A stretch of 13,926 nucleotides of DNA from an uncultured Oscillospiraceae bacterium (GCA_958436045.1 CAUBIP010000044.1:1-13926), one strand, 5' to 3'. Numbered from the stretch's first letter, positions 7,734 to 13,876 are shown. A program made the numbers and translations. Notes: generated by a model from the letters alone, not told the origin.

Positions 7734-8012
7734 TTATTCGCCGTTATCGTAAAAGACAATCTCACCGTCTTTGACCAAGCCCAGCTTGTTTCGGGCGATG
7801 GCTTCGATGCCTGCGCTTGTCTGCAAATTGTCGATGCTGTCCTGCAGGACGTTGTTGTCCTGCTGCAGCTGGGCGACCTGCTCGGACAGGGCGGCGGATT
7901 CTTCTTTTTTTTGCATGACCTGATTCTGCAGGGAGACCAGCGTGACCGTTGCGTAGACAAGAACGATCAGAATGACTAGTTTGACCAGCAGAGACGACTT
8001 CTTGAATTTCAA
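7734..8012 (-). CDS. divIC: DivIC/FtsB-type septum formation initiator
   Basis: A small bitopic cell-division protein of 92 residues when started at the TTG at 8010-8012. It has a short basic N-terminus (KFKKSS), one membrane helix (about 8-28), and a coiled coil (about 29-65, QVMQKKEESAALSEQVAQLQ onward). The family's C-terminal signature is IEAIARNKLGLVKDGEIVFY. DivIC/FtsB acts with FtsL and DivIB/FtsQ at the septum. I prefer TTG because AGGGAGG lies 10 nt before it and the family starts near KKSS. An ATG at 8067-8069 would add 19 residues (YVGLCPAASFARREARERL) unlike the family and has no ribosome binding site. It lies almost wholly within the open yabQ frame. A perfect TATAAT at 8081-8086 may give it a vegetative promoter. 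Confidence 0.88.
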   Translation of the reverse strand: MKFKKSSLLVKLVILIVLVYATVTLVSLQNQVMQKKEESAALSEQVAQLQQDNNVLQDSIDNLQTSAGIEAIARNKLGLVKDGEIVFYDNGE

Positions 8013-8454
8013 ACGCTCCCGCGCCTCCCTTCTGGCGAAGCTTGCGGCGGGGCAGAGCCCCACGTACATACTTATTTAAAATTATAACGCGTTTTTTGCT
8101 AAAAGAAAAGACTTTTTTTAGAAAAAAGTATATTTTTTTCGAAGGACGGGACAAAATGTCAAAACACCATGCCAGCGCCCGGCGAACGGCCTGGCTGCAG
8201 AGGAGAAAATAGAGGCTGCCGCCGCAGACCGTCCCCAAAAGCATGAAAAGATGGTACTGCCCCTGGCCCAGATACAGGCAGAACAGGCAGCACAGCGCCA
8301 GGCTGGACAGGCCAAACCAGAGATCCCAGAGGGGCGTCAGCCGGGGCAGGGCGCGGCGCAGGGGGCGAATGAGGTCATAGTGTAGGCCGAGCGCCCCGCC
8401 AAAGAGGGCAGAGCTGCACAGCTGCAGCAGCTGCAGCAGGACCGGGTATTCCAT
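7762..8454 (-). CDS. yabQ: YabQ spore coat/cortex protein with an overlong frame
   Basis: The first 130 or so residues are a YabQ: several membrane helices (about 6-24, 43-62, 67-90) and the GLHYDLIRPLRR motif after helix 1. A Lys-rich cytosolic tail follows (KKIYFFLKKVFSFSKKR, about 106-122). YabQ is a membrane protein needed for spore cortex formation in Bacillus subtilis. The start is 3 nt after the yabP stop. The frame does not stop where such proteins usually end but continues to 230 codons, the last 83 or so lying over divIC in another frame. The tail from about residue 135 (Arg/Gly/Ala-rich) looks like an out-of-frame reading. In the next frame, after the A6 run near 8091-8096, a stop would come before divIC (Y-N-F-K-stop near 8075). 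A one-base indel here is therefore possible. Confidence 0.82.
   Translation of the reverse strand: MEYPVLLQLLQLCSSALFGGALGLHYDLIRPLRRALPRLTPLWDLWFGLSSLALCCLFCLYLGQGQYHLFMLLGTVCGGSLYFLLCSQAVRRALAWCFDILSRPSKKIYFFLKKVFSFSKKRVIILNKYVRGALPRRKLRQKGGAGAFEIQEVVSAGQTSHSDRSCLRNGHAGLPAESGHAKKRRIRRPVRAGRPAAAGQQRPAGQHRQFADKRRHRSHRPKQAGLGQRR
8081..8109 (-). promoter_or_regulatory. Possible internal promoter for divIC
   Basis: The minus strand carries a perfect -10 box, TATAAT, at 8081-8086, about 70 nt upstream of the preferred divIC start. It lies in an AT-rich island within the end of yabQ. The -35 region at 17 nt (TTTTCT, 8104-8109) is poor. DivIC is needed in growing cells while yabP and yabQ serve sporulation, so a separate promoter here would make sense. 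Confidence 0.35.
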
Positions 8455-8457
8455 GGC

Positions 8458-8739
8458 TCAGCCCAGAAGCCGGGAGAAAAAGCCACCGCCGGTGCGCCGC
8501 GCCGCCTCGTAGACGATGGCGCTGACCTGACCGTCGACTTCGACCTTGCCGCTGTCCAGGGCGCGCAGATGCAGCCCCTCGCCGCGGATGATGAGGGTGT
8601 CGGCGGCTGTGTGCAGGATGACGGCGGTCTCATCAAAGCTTTCAACCTCGGTGATGCCCGTCAGGTGCAGCTGCTGGCGATTTTCCAGGCTCAGTCGGTG
8701 GGGGAGCGAGAGGGCGGTCTCTTCTGGCAGTTGGTTCAT
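8458..8739 (-). CDS. yabP: YabP sporulation protein
   Basis: A 93-residue protein of the YabP/YqfC family. It shows the conserved LPHRLSLENRQQLHLTGITE stretch (12-31), then VESFDETAVILHTAADTL, the IRGEGLHLRALD motif (51-62), and VEVDGQVSAIVYE (66-78). In Bacillus subtilis YabP is made in the mother cell under SigE and is required for spore cortex formation, with YabQ. The start has GGAGG 7 nt upstream. A near-consensus SigE -10 (CATACAAT) lies about 80 nt upstream. In many Bacillota this gene follows an S4-domain gene (rqcP) and an HU gene. Here those are absent, and a divergent transporter gene takes that side. Confidence 0.93.
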   Translation of the reverse strand: MNQLPEETALSLPHRLSLENRQQLHLTGITEVESFDETAVILHTAADTLIIRGEGLHLRALDSGKVEVDGQVSAIVYEAARRTGGGFFSRLLG

Positions 8740-8780
8740 GCTGGTTCCTCCGTCATGTTTTTGGCGCGATACGAGAAGCG

Positions 8781-8804
8781 GATCCTGTCCTTCGATTCAG
8801 GATC
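8781..8804 (-). other. Small hairpin in the yabP leader
   Basis: GATCCTG and CAGGATC form a 7-bp perfect stem with a 10-base loop. It lies between the candidate SigE promoter and the yabP ribosome binding site, so it would be in the transcript leader. No function can be given. Confidence 0.4.
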
Positions 8805-8815
8805 GGCATTACTGC

Positions 8816-8844
8816 ATTGTATGCGCCAGGGACTTCTGCCATGC
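8816..8844 (-). promoter_or_regulatory. Candidate SigE (sporulation) promoter of the yabP operon
   Basis: On the minus strand CATACAAT (8816-8823) matches the SigE -10 consensus CATACAmT fully. Fourteen bases upstream lies GCATGGC (8838-8844), which keeps the GCAT of the -35 type GCATATT but not its last three bases. The spacing fits the usual 13-15 nt. SigE control of yabP is established in Bacillus subtilis, which supports this call. Confidence 0.6.
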
Positions 8845-8894
8845 GGCAAATTTAACTGATACCATAAAAATATTTATTTTTGGGACTTTTTTTA

Positions 8895-8977
8895 ATATCA
8901 GATCTGTGATATAACCGGGAGGACGGATCGAAAGCAACAAAATTTGCCCCGGGACGTGGGGCGCGGAAAAGAGATCC
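8895..8977 (+). promoter_or_regulatory. Leader of the ECF transporter gene with inverted repeats
   Basis: The leader contains an 18-bp near-palindrome, ATATCA-GATCTG-TGATAT (8895-8912). A nested pairing follows: GGATC (8925-8929) with GATCC (8973-8977), enclosing GCCCC/GGGGC (8946-8950, 8958-8962). The palindrome could be an operator. The nested stems, ending 7 nt before the AAGGAGG, could be a control element. I see no signature of the TPP, FMN, cobalamin, THF or preQ1-I riboswitch classes. Confidence 0.3.
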
Positions 8978-8998
8978 TACCACAAGGAGGAACAAAAC

Positions 8999-9523
8999 AT
9001 GAAACTGGAAAAGACACTGAAGCTGACCTACACCGCGATGCTGACCGCTATGGTCTGCGTGGCCACGATGCTTATCCGTATCCCGACAATGGTCGGTTAT
9101 ACGAATCTGGGCGACGGCTTTATCCTGCTGAGCGCCTTCCTGTTCGGGCCGTTCTACGGTGCCGTCGCCGGGGGCATCGGCTCCATGCTGGCGGATATCC
9201 TCTCCGGCTACGCGTTTTACGCCCCGGCGACGCTGGTCATCAAGGGCCTGATCGCCGTCATCGCGGCGCTGCTCTGGAAGGCCATGCGTAAGCGCGGCGG
9301 CGACAAGGTCTGGAAAAAGATCCTTGCCAGCCTGGTCGCAGAGATCTGGATGGCAGCCGGTTACTGGACCTTTGAGACCCTCTTCTTGGGCGAAGCAAAG
9401 GCTGCTTTGGCTTCCGTCCCCAATAATATTGCGCAGGGGCTTGTCGGCGTGGTGCTTGGTATGGTATTATATTATGCGTTAAGCAAACTGCCAATGTGGA
9501 AGAAGGTTCAATTATATGCATGA
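8999..9523 (+). CDS. ECF transporter S component, vitamin-type
   Basis: A 174-residue membrane protein, the substrate-binding subunit of an energy-coupling-factor importer. The N-terminal helix (LTYTAMLTAMVCVATMLI) leads to RIPTMVGYTNLGDGFILLSA, GPFYGAVAGGIGSMLADIL and YAFYAPATLVIKGL. This pattern is shared by S components of the DUF1393/ECF-ribofla_trS group, whose members have been linked to riboflavin, pyridoxine or hydroxymethylpyrimidine uptake. The actual substrate is not readable here. No EcfA or EcfT genes are in the window, so it should be a group II S component using a shared energising module encoded elsewhere. AAGGAGG 8 nt before the ATG supports the start. Its 3' end overlaps the next gene by 8 nt. 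Confidence 0.9.
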   Translation: MKLEKTLKLTYTAMLTAMVCVATMLIRIPTMVGYTNLGDGFILLSAFLFGPFYGAVAGGIGSMLADILSGYAFYAPATLVIKGLIAVIAALLWKAMRKRGGDKVWKKILASLVAEIWMAAGYWTFETLFLGEAKAALASVPNNIAQGLVGVVLGMVLYYALSKLPMWKKVQLYA

Positions 9524-10061
9524 GGATTTAACAAGCCGAGCAAAAAAAATCATTCTCGAATTGATCGACGCGGCAAAGCTGCGACGGGGCCAGCTGCTGG
9601 TCATTGGCTGCAGCTCCAGCGAGATCGCCGGGGTGCGGATCGGCAAGGGCGGCAGCCTGGAGTTGGCGCAGGCCGTGCTGGGCGGGATCTATCCCGAGCT
9701 GCAGGCCCGGGGCATCCAGCTGGCGGTTCAGTGCTGTGAGCACTTAAACCGGGCGCTGATCGTGGAGCGGGCTGTCGCGGAGCAGCGGGGGTATGAGATC
9801 GTCAACGCGGTGCCCCACGCCCATGCCGGCGGGTCCTTTGCCACGGTCACGTATGCGGCCATGGAGGACCCTGTCGCTGTGGAGGAGATCCGCGCGGACG
9901 CGGGCCTGGATATTGGCGGCACGCTCATCGGGATGCACCTGAAGCGTGTAGCGGTGCCGGTCCGGCTGCCAGATGATCATCTGGGTGAGGCGATTTTACT
10001 CTGCGCGCGGACGCGGCCGAAGTATATTGGCGGCGAGCGGGCCAAGTACTTGGCATTGTGA
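9516..10061 (+). CDS. UPF0340/TIGR01440 family protein (YwlG-like)
   Basis: A 181-residue soluble protein of unknown function. It shows the family hallmarks: LLVIGCSSSEIAGVRIGKGG at 28-47, VQCCEHLNRALIVER at 70-84, VPHAHAGGSFATVTYA at 99-114, and a late DIGGTLIGMHLKRVAVPVRL. The clustered Cys, His and Glu of the QCCEH motif look like a catalytic or metal site, but no reaction is established for the family as far as I know. Its ATG lies inside the 3' end of the ECF gene (overlap of 8 nt, AGAAGG about 9 nt upstream), so the two are translationally coupled. This suggests that it processes, or depends on, the compound imported by the S component; that is inference. A strong terminator follows. 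Confidence 0.9.
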   Translation: MHEDLTSRAKKIILELIDAAKLRRGQLLVIGCSSSEIAGVRIGKGGSLELAQAVLGGIYPELQARGIQLAVQCCEHLNRALIVERAVAEQRGYEIVNAVPHAHAGGSFATVTYAAMEDPVAVEEIRADAGLDIGGTLIGMHLKRVAVPVRLPDDHLGEAILLCARTRPKYIGGERAKYLAL

Positions 10062-10083
10062 GATCCGGTTTCGCATAAAAGTG

Positions 10084-10133
10084 CAAAAAGCAGGCGTCTT
10101 CACTGCATTTTAGCAGGGGACGCCTGTTTTTTT
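10084..10133 (+). terminator. Rho-independent terminator of the ECF-UPF0340 operon
   Basis: CAGGCGTC (10091-10098) pairs with GACGCCTG (10119-10126), with an inner CTGC/GCAG pair, and is followed by seven T (10127-10133). It lies 30 nt after the stop. It is the clearest intrinsic terminator in the window. Confidence 0.92.
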
Positions 10134-10143
10134 ACGGGGGATT

Positions 10144-10193
10144 TTGCAATTTCCAAATTCCGACTTGCAATATCTGGGAAAATCCGGTATAGT
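10144..10193 (+). promoter_or_regulatory. SigA-type promoter of the DUF4914 gene with a direct repeat
   Basis: TTGCAA (10165-10170), exactly 17 nt and TATAGT (10188-10193) form a good housekeeping promoter, starting transcription near 10200, about 60 nt before the ATG. The sequence TTGCAAT occurs twice (10144-10150 and 10165-10171), 21 bp apart, or two helical turns. The second copy covers the -35, so a regulator could bind there. Confidence 0.7.
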
Positions 10194-10259
10194 AGATAGC
10201 GTGGCAGAATCGCGGCATCCTTCCCGGGGTGCCCAGTGCCGCCCAAGGAGGAATGGAAC

Positions 10260-12152
10260 ATGTTTACAGACGATTATTTTGATAAATTTGTGCTGCCGCA
10301 GGACGTCAGCGATGCGCTGAAAAAGTGCCGCTGCATCGCCTATGCCGAAACGCAGGACGAGCTGGACGAGATGGTCTATGGCCCGACCCACACGGCCCGG
10401 TATGACGTTGTCTACCAGATCGGCGGCAGAACGGTCAAAGAGGCGGAGGTCATCCGCTGCAAGAACGGCGCGGCCGTCAACTTTATGGAAGACTATATGC
10501 GCCGCCGCGACCCCAACTGCATGGTCATCGGCGACGATCTGCCGACGGACAAGCCCACCTACAAAAAGCGCTTCGGCACGGATTTTGCTCCCGTGCGCCA
10601 GGAGACGCTGGACTGGCTCTCCACCCAGCAGGTCATTCTGCTGCCCTTCCGGGCGGGTGACCGCCGCTATGGCTATGAGAGCCTGATGATCTGCCCGGGC
10701 AACGCCGCATTCTTCGCTTCGGCCCTGGCCAATATGCAGGGCTTTATCAGCGTGCTGGATATTGCCGAGCCATTTAAACCCCGCTCGATCATCTATGTTG
10801 CACCGCCGTTCCGTCACACGCATTTTGACGGCAAGCAGGTTGTTGTCCACAATCGCAGCAAGGACCTGCACGAGGTCTTTGCCTATAATCTCTACCCCGG
10901 CCCCTCGGCCAAGAAGGGCGTCTTCTCCATCCTGCTGGATATCGGCGAGCAGGAAGGCTGGGTCTGCTGTCACGCCTCGGCCGCCAAGGTTGAAACACCG
11001 TATGAGAGCGAGACGGTCTTTATGCACGAGGGTGCGTCCGGTGGCGGCAAGAGTGAAATGCTGGAGGACCCGCACCGGGAGGACGACGGTCGAATTCTGA
11101 TCGGTACGCACGTGCTCAGCGGCGAGCAGTATTATATGACACTGAACGAAACGTCGAAAATTTACCCCATTGCCGACGATATGGCCCTTGCCTACAGCAA
11201 ATACCAGGACCCGGAGGTCGGTAAGCTGATGATTAAGGACGCTGAGAACGGCTGGTTTCTGCGGATGGACGGCATGACGGCCTACGGTAACAACCCCGTC
11301 TATGAAAAGATTTCCATCCACCCCAAACGCCCGCTGGAGTTCTTTAATATGGACGCGATGCCCGGTGCGACCTGCCTGATTTGGGAGCACGCCAAGGAAT
11401 CCAATGGCAAGCTGTGCACGAACCCACGAGTCATTATCCCCAGAATGATGCTGGATAATATCGTTCCGGATGACGAGCCCCAGGCCGTTGATGTCCGCAG
11501 CTTCGGCGTCAGAATGCCGCCGTCGACCCGAGAGAATCCGAATTACGGTGTCATGGGTATGCTGCATGTCATCCCCCAGAGCCTGGCCTGGCTGTGGCGT
11601 CTGGTCTCGCCTCGCGGGTTTAAAAACCCCTCCATCTTGGATGGCGGTGGCATGAAATCCGAAGGTGTCGGCTCTTATTGGCCCTTTGCCACGGGTAAAA
11701 AGGTCACCCAAGCTAATCTGCTGCTGCAGCAGATCCTGTCCACGCCGAAGACGCTGAACGTGCTGATCCCGAACCAGCACATCGGCTGTTATAATGTCGG
11801 CTTCATGGGCGAATGGGTCGTCCGGGAGTACCTGGCGCGGATGTCCGGCGTCGTGAAAGAGCGCCATGTCACCCCTGCTAGATGCCCGCTGTTTGGCTAC
11901 GCCATGCAGGACCTGAAGCTCAACAACCAGTATATCCGCCCCACGTTCCTGCGCCCCGAGACCCAGTCCAAGCTGGGCGAGGACGGCTATGATGCCGGCG
12001 CCAAGATCCTGACGGACTTCTTCAAGCAGGAGATTCGCCAGTTCCTGACGGACGATCTGGACCCGCTGGGCCGCCAGATCATCGAGTGCTGCCTAAACGA
12101 TGGCACGCTGGAAGAGTACCTGGCGCTGACGCCGATGCGTCTGCCTAAATAA
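10260..12152 (+). CDS. DUF4914-like protein with a PEP carboxykinase-like ATP-binding core
   Basis: A 630-residue soluble protein that I place in the DUF4914 family from recall of its overall sequence. No function is known. The start is the ATG at 10260, with AAGGAGG 8 nt upstream; a GTG at 10236 lies in front of that site and is unlikely. The centre follows the order of ATP-type phosphoenolpyruvate carboxykinases. It has SAKKGVFSILL (216-226; PEPCK has a GEMKKG-FS type motif), CCHASAAKV (236-244; MHCSAN in PEPCK), then the P-loop GASGGGKS (258-265; GLSGTGKT), and EDPHREDDGR (269-278; DPNR plus the metal site). I infer a nucleotide-binding enzyme of the PEPCK fold with an altered P-loop and probably another substrate. 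It has its own promoter and terminator, so it is transcribed alone. Confidence 0.85.
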   Translation: MFTDDYFDKFVLPQDVSDALKKCRCIAYAETQDELDEMVYGPTHTARYDVVYQIGGRTVKEAEVIRCKNGAAVNFMEDYMRRRDPNCMVIGDDLPTDKPTYKKRFGTDFAPVRQETLDWLSTQQVILLPFRAGDRRYGYESLMICPGNAAFFASALANMQGFISVLDIAEPFKPRSIIYVAPPFRHTHFDGKQVVVHNRSKDLHEVFAYNLYPGPSAKKGVFSILLDIGEQEGWVCCHASAAKVETPYESETVFMHEGASGGGKSEMLEDPHREDDGRILIGTHVLSGEQYYMTLNETSKIYPIADDMALAYSKYQDPEVGKLMIKDAENGWFLRMDGMTAYGNNPVYEKISIHPKRPLEFFNMDAMPGATCLIWEHAKESNGKLCTNPRVIIPRMMLDNIVPDDEPQAVDVRSFGVRMPPSTRENPNYGVMGMLHVIPQSLAWLWRLVSPRGFKNPSILDGGGMKSEGVGSYWPFATGKKVTQANLLLQQILSTPKTLNVLIPNQHIGCYNVGFMGEWVVREYLARMSGVVKERHVTPARCPLFGYAMQDLKLNNQYIRPTFLRPETQSKLGEDGYDAGAKILTDFFKQEIRQFLTDDLDPLGRQIIECCLNDGTLEEYLALTPMRLPK

Positions 12153-12162
12153 AATAGATCGA

Positions 12163-12194
12163 CCTGCCGCACTGCAGCAAAGCGGTGCGGCAGG
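12163..12194 (+). terminator. Terminator after the DUF4914 gene
   Basis: A 10-bp perfect stem, CCTGCCGCAC with GTGCGGCAGG, starts 10 nt after the stop codon. ATTGCATTTTG follows, a moderate U-rich tail. Confidence 0.75.
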
Positions 12195-12465
12195 ATTGCA
12201 TTTTGTACGACAATTGCGAACGTAAGCGCTGGTAACGGAATAACAACTGAACAGTTTGGATAATTTCGTCATGAATAACAGATTTTTCGTCAGCAAAACT
12301 GTCAAAAATTGTCAAGCTTACCATATGGATTCCCTATTCGCTTTGTGGTATTATATAGCTAGCTGAGATGAGAAATCGCAGCGGAGGAGAATCACTTCTG
12401 CCGTCGGAGATGTTGGCCGGTGGGGAACAGAAGTATATATTTTACAAATATGGAGGATGCAAAGA
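12195..12465 (+). promoter_or_regulatory. Repeat-rich promoter region and leader of the methyltransferase gene
   Basis: No gene lies here. It holds several paired motifs. An inverted repeat AACTG-AA-CAGTT is at 12245-12256. TTTCGTCA occurs twice (12264-12271, 12285-12292), 21 bp apart. TGTCAA occurs twice (12300-12305, 12310-12315), 10 bp apart. A candidate promoter follows: TGGATT (12326-12331), 17 nt, TATTAT (12349-12354). The leader of about 100 nt contains a stem ACTTCTG/CAGAAGT (12394-12400, 12428-12434) enclosing a G-rich loop, then an AU-rich stretch and GGAGG (12452-12456). This layout suggests regulated expression. No known riboswitch class was recognised. Confidence 0.5.
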
Positions 12466-13818
12466 ATGACCGGTAAAGAATTGATCCAGGCCACTTATCG
12501 CCATGAGAAGACCGAGCGCCCGCCTTGGGTGCCCTATGCTGGTATCCATGCCGCAAAATTCAAGGGCTACACCGCAACGGAGATTCTGAAGGACGCCGAC
12601 AAGCTCGTTGAGTGCCTAATGGAAGTCCACCGCCTGTACCGCCCCGATGGCCAGCCCATCGCATTCGATCTGCAGCTGGAAGCTGAGATCCTGGGCTGTG
12701 AACTGATCTGGGCCGATGACAACCCGCCCAGCGTCACGTCCCACCCCCTGGAAAACACCGAAGAGATTCCCGACAAGGTCGTCGGCCCCAACGATGGCCG
12801 TATCCCGGTTGTTATGGAAGCGACCCGCCGTATGTATAAAGCAGTCGGCGATGAGACGGCACTGTATGGCCTGTTCTGCGGCCCGTTCACCCTGGCTTCC
12901 CATCTGCGCGGCACGAAGCTCTTCATGGACATGAAGAAGAACCCCGAGCAGGTCAAGAAGCTGATGGCATTCTGCGTTAAGCAGGGCAAGGCCATGATCG
13001 ACATGTACGCCGAGGCTGGCTGCTGCATGATCGCTCCGGTCGACCCGCTGATTTCCCAGATCTCCCCGAAGCACTTCACCACGTTTATGTCTGAGCCGTA
13101 CACCGAGATCTTCGACTACATCCGCGCCAAGGGTCTGCAGTCCGCGTTCTTCGTCTGCGGCAACGCAATGCGGAACATGGAAGTCATGTGCCAGACGCAT
13201 CCCGATGGCATCTCCATCGACGAGAACATCCCGATGACAGCTGGCAAGGAGATCACCGACAAGTACAACATCACCATCGGTGGTAACATCCCGCTGACGA
13301 CGACGATGCTCTTCGGCAACCAGCAGGATAACATGAAGTATGTTGTCGACATGGTCGACAGTGTCGATCCCCGGAACCTGGTCATCGCTCCGGGCTGCGA
13401 CATGCCGTACGACGTTCCCATCGAGAACGGCATCGCCGTCGCAGAAGCCGCGAGAGACATTCCGAAGTTCCGCGAGATGCTGAAGAACTACGAATCTGTC
13501 GGTGATGACTTTGAAGTTGAGATGCCCGACTACGAGCACCTGGAGAAGCCGCTGATCGAAGCCATGACCCTCGACTCCGTCCAGTGCGCCGCCTGCGGCT
13601 ACATGTGGGCGACCGTCGAAGACGCTATCAAGGAATATGGCGACAAGATCGAGTGCCACGAGTACAAGTACTGCACCCGCGAAGGCATTGCCCGCTGCAA
13701 GAAGATGGGCGTCAAGCAGCTGCCGTCCCTGTACATGAATGGCAAGCTGTACTACGAATCCATCATCCCCGGCCGCGACGAATTCTTCGCCGAGATCGAC
13801 AAGCTGCTGAAGAAGTAA
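12466..13818 (+). CDS. UroD/MtaA-type methyltransferase fused to a thioredoxin-like domain
   Basis: A 450-residue protein. Residues 1-345 belong to the uroporphyrinogen decarboxylase superfamily branch that holds MtaA/MtbA-like methyltransferases, which move methyl groups between corrinoid proteins and thiols. Markers are GKELIQATYRHEKTERPPWV, LYGLFCGPFTLASHLRG, FVCGN (229-233) and APGCDMPYDVP (308-318). MtaA binds zinc through H-x-C and a distant Cys. Here C231 and C311 remain, but the His position is Phe229. Residues about 370-450 form a thioredoxin-like fold with C374-A-A-C377, QLPSLYMNGKL (cis-Pro420) and a final helix. Decarboxylation of uroporphyrinogen is unlikely. The ATG at 12466 is preferred, 9 nt after GGAGG; the ATG at 12457 abuts that site. 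No corrinoid protein is in the window. Confidence 0.85.
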   Translation: MTGKELIQATYRHEKTERPPWVPYAGIHAAKFKGYTATEILKDADKLVECLMEVHRLYRPDGQPIAFDLQLEAEILGCELIWADDNPPSVTSHPLENTEEIPDKVVGPNDGRIPVVMEATRRMYKAVGDETALYGLFCGPFTLASHLRGTKLFMDMKKNPEQVKKLMAFCVKQGKAMIDMYAEAGCCMIAPVDPLISQISPKHFTTFMSEPYTEIFDYIRAKGLQSAFFVCGNAMRNMEVMCQTHPDGISIDENIPMTAGKEITDKYNITIGGNIPLTTTMLFGNQQDNMKYVVDMVDSVDPRNLVIAPGCDMPYDVPIENGIAVAEAARDIPKFREMLKNYESVGDDFEVEMPDYEHLEKPLIEAMTLDSVQCAACGYMWATVEDAIKEYGDKIECHEYKYCTREGIARCKKMGVKQLPSLYMNGKLYYESIIPGRDEFFAEIDKLLKK

Positions 13819-13847
13819 TTTTATCAGCAACACGATAGGACGCTATT

Positions 13848-13873
13848 GGGCCTGCTCCATTTGGAGCAGGCCC
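13848..13873 (+). terminator. Hairpin terminator after the methyltransferase gene
   Basis: GGGCCTGCTCC and GGAGCAGGCCC form an 11-bp perfect stem with an ATTT loop, 29 nt after the stop codon. Only TTAGACTGTC follows, so the U-tract is poor, as at other hairpins in this window. The dispersed repeat module begins directly after it. Confidence 0.7.
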
Positions 13874-13876
13874 TTA

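Noticed and set aside
6903..7752. Plus-strand open frames of 145 and 216 codons across the hairpin array
   Set aside because: They read through palindromes and into the antisense of the S1 gene, and the translation has the low complexity expected of repeats.
8915..8998. Known riboswitch in the ECF leader
   Set aside because: No TPP, FMN, cobalamin, THF or preQ1 core sequence could be matched by eye; kept only as a structured leader.
10110..11867. 585-codon frame on the minus strand opposite the DUF4914 gene
   Set aside because: It is antisense to a well-supported gene, has no recognisable domain, and runs through that gene's promoter.
12299..12309. Third copy of the dispersed module (ACTGTCAAAAA shared with the copy at 13878)
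   Set aside because: Only 11 bases match and the flanks differ; likely chance in an AT-rich promoter region.
12466..13818. Haem-pathway uroporphyrinogen decarboxylase (HemE)
   Set aside because: The protein has the MtaA-like CGN and GC-D motifs and an extra redox domain, and lacks the N-terminal HemE arginine-rich motif; no haem genes nearby.
12616..13833. 405-codon frame on the minus strand opposite the methyltransferase
   Set aside because: It is a shadow of strong codon bias on the real strand; no ribosome binding site or domain.
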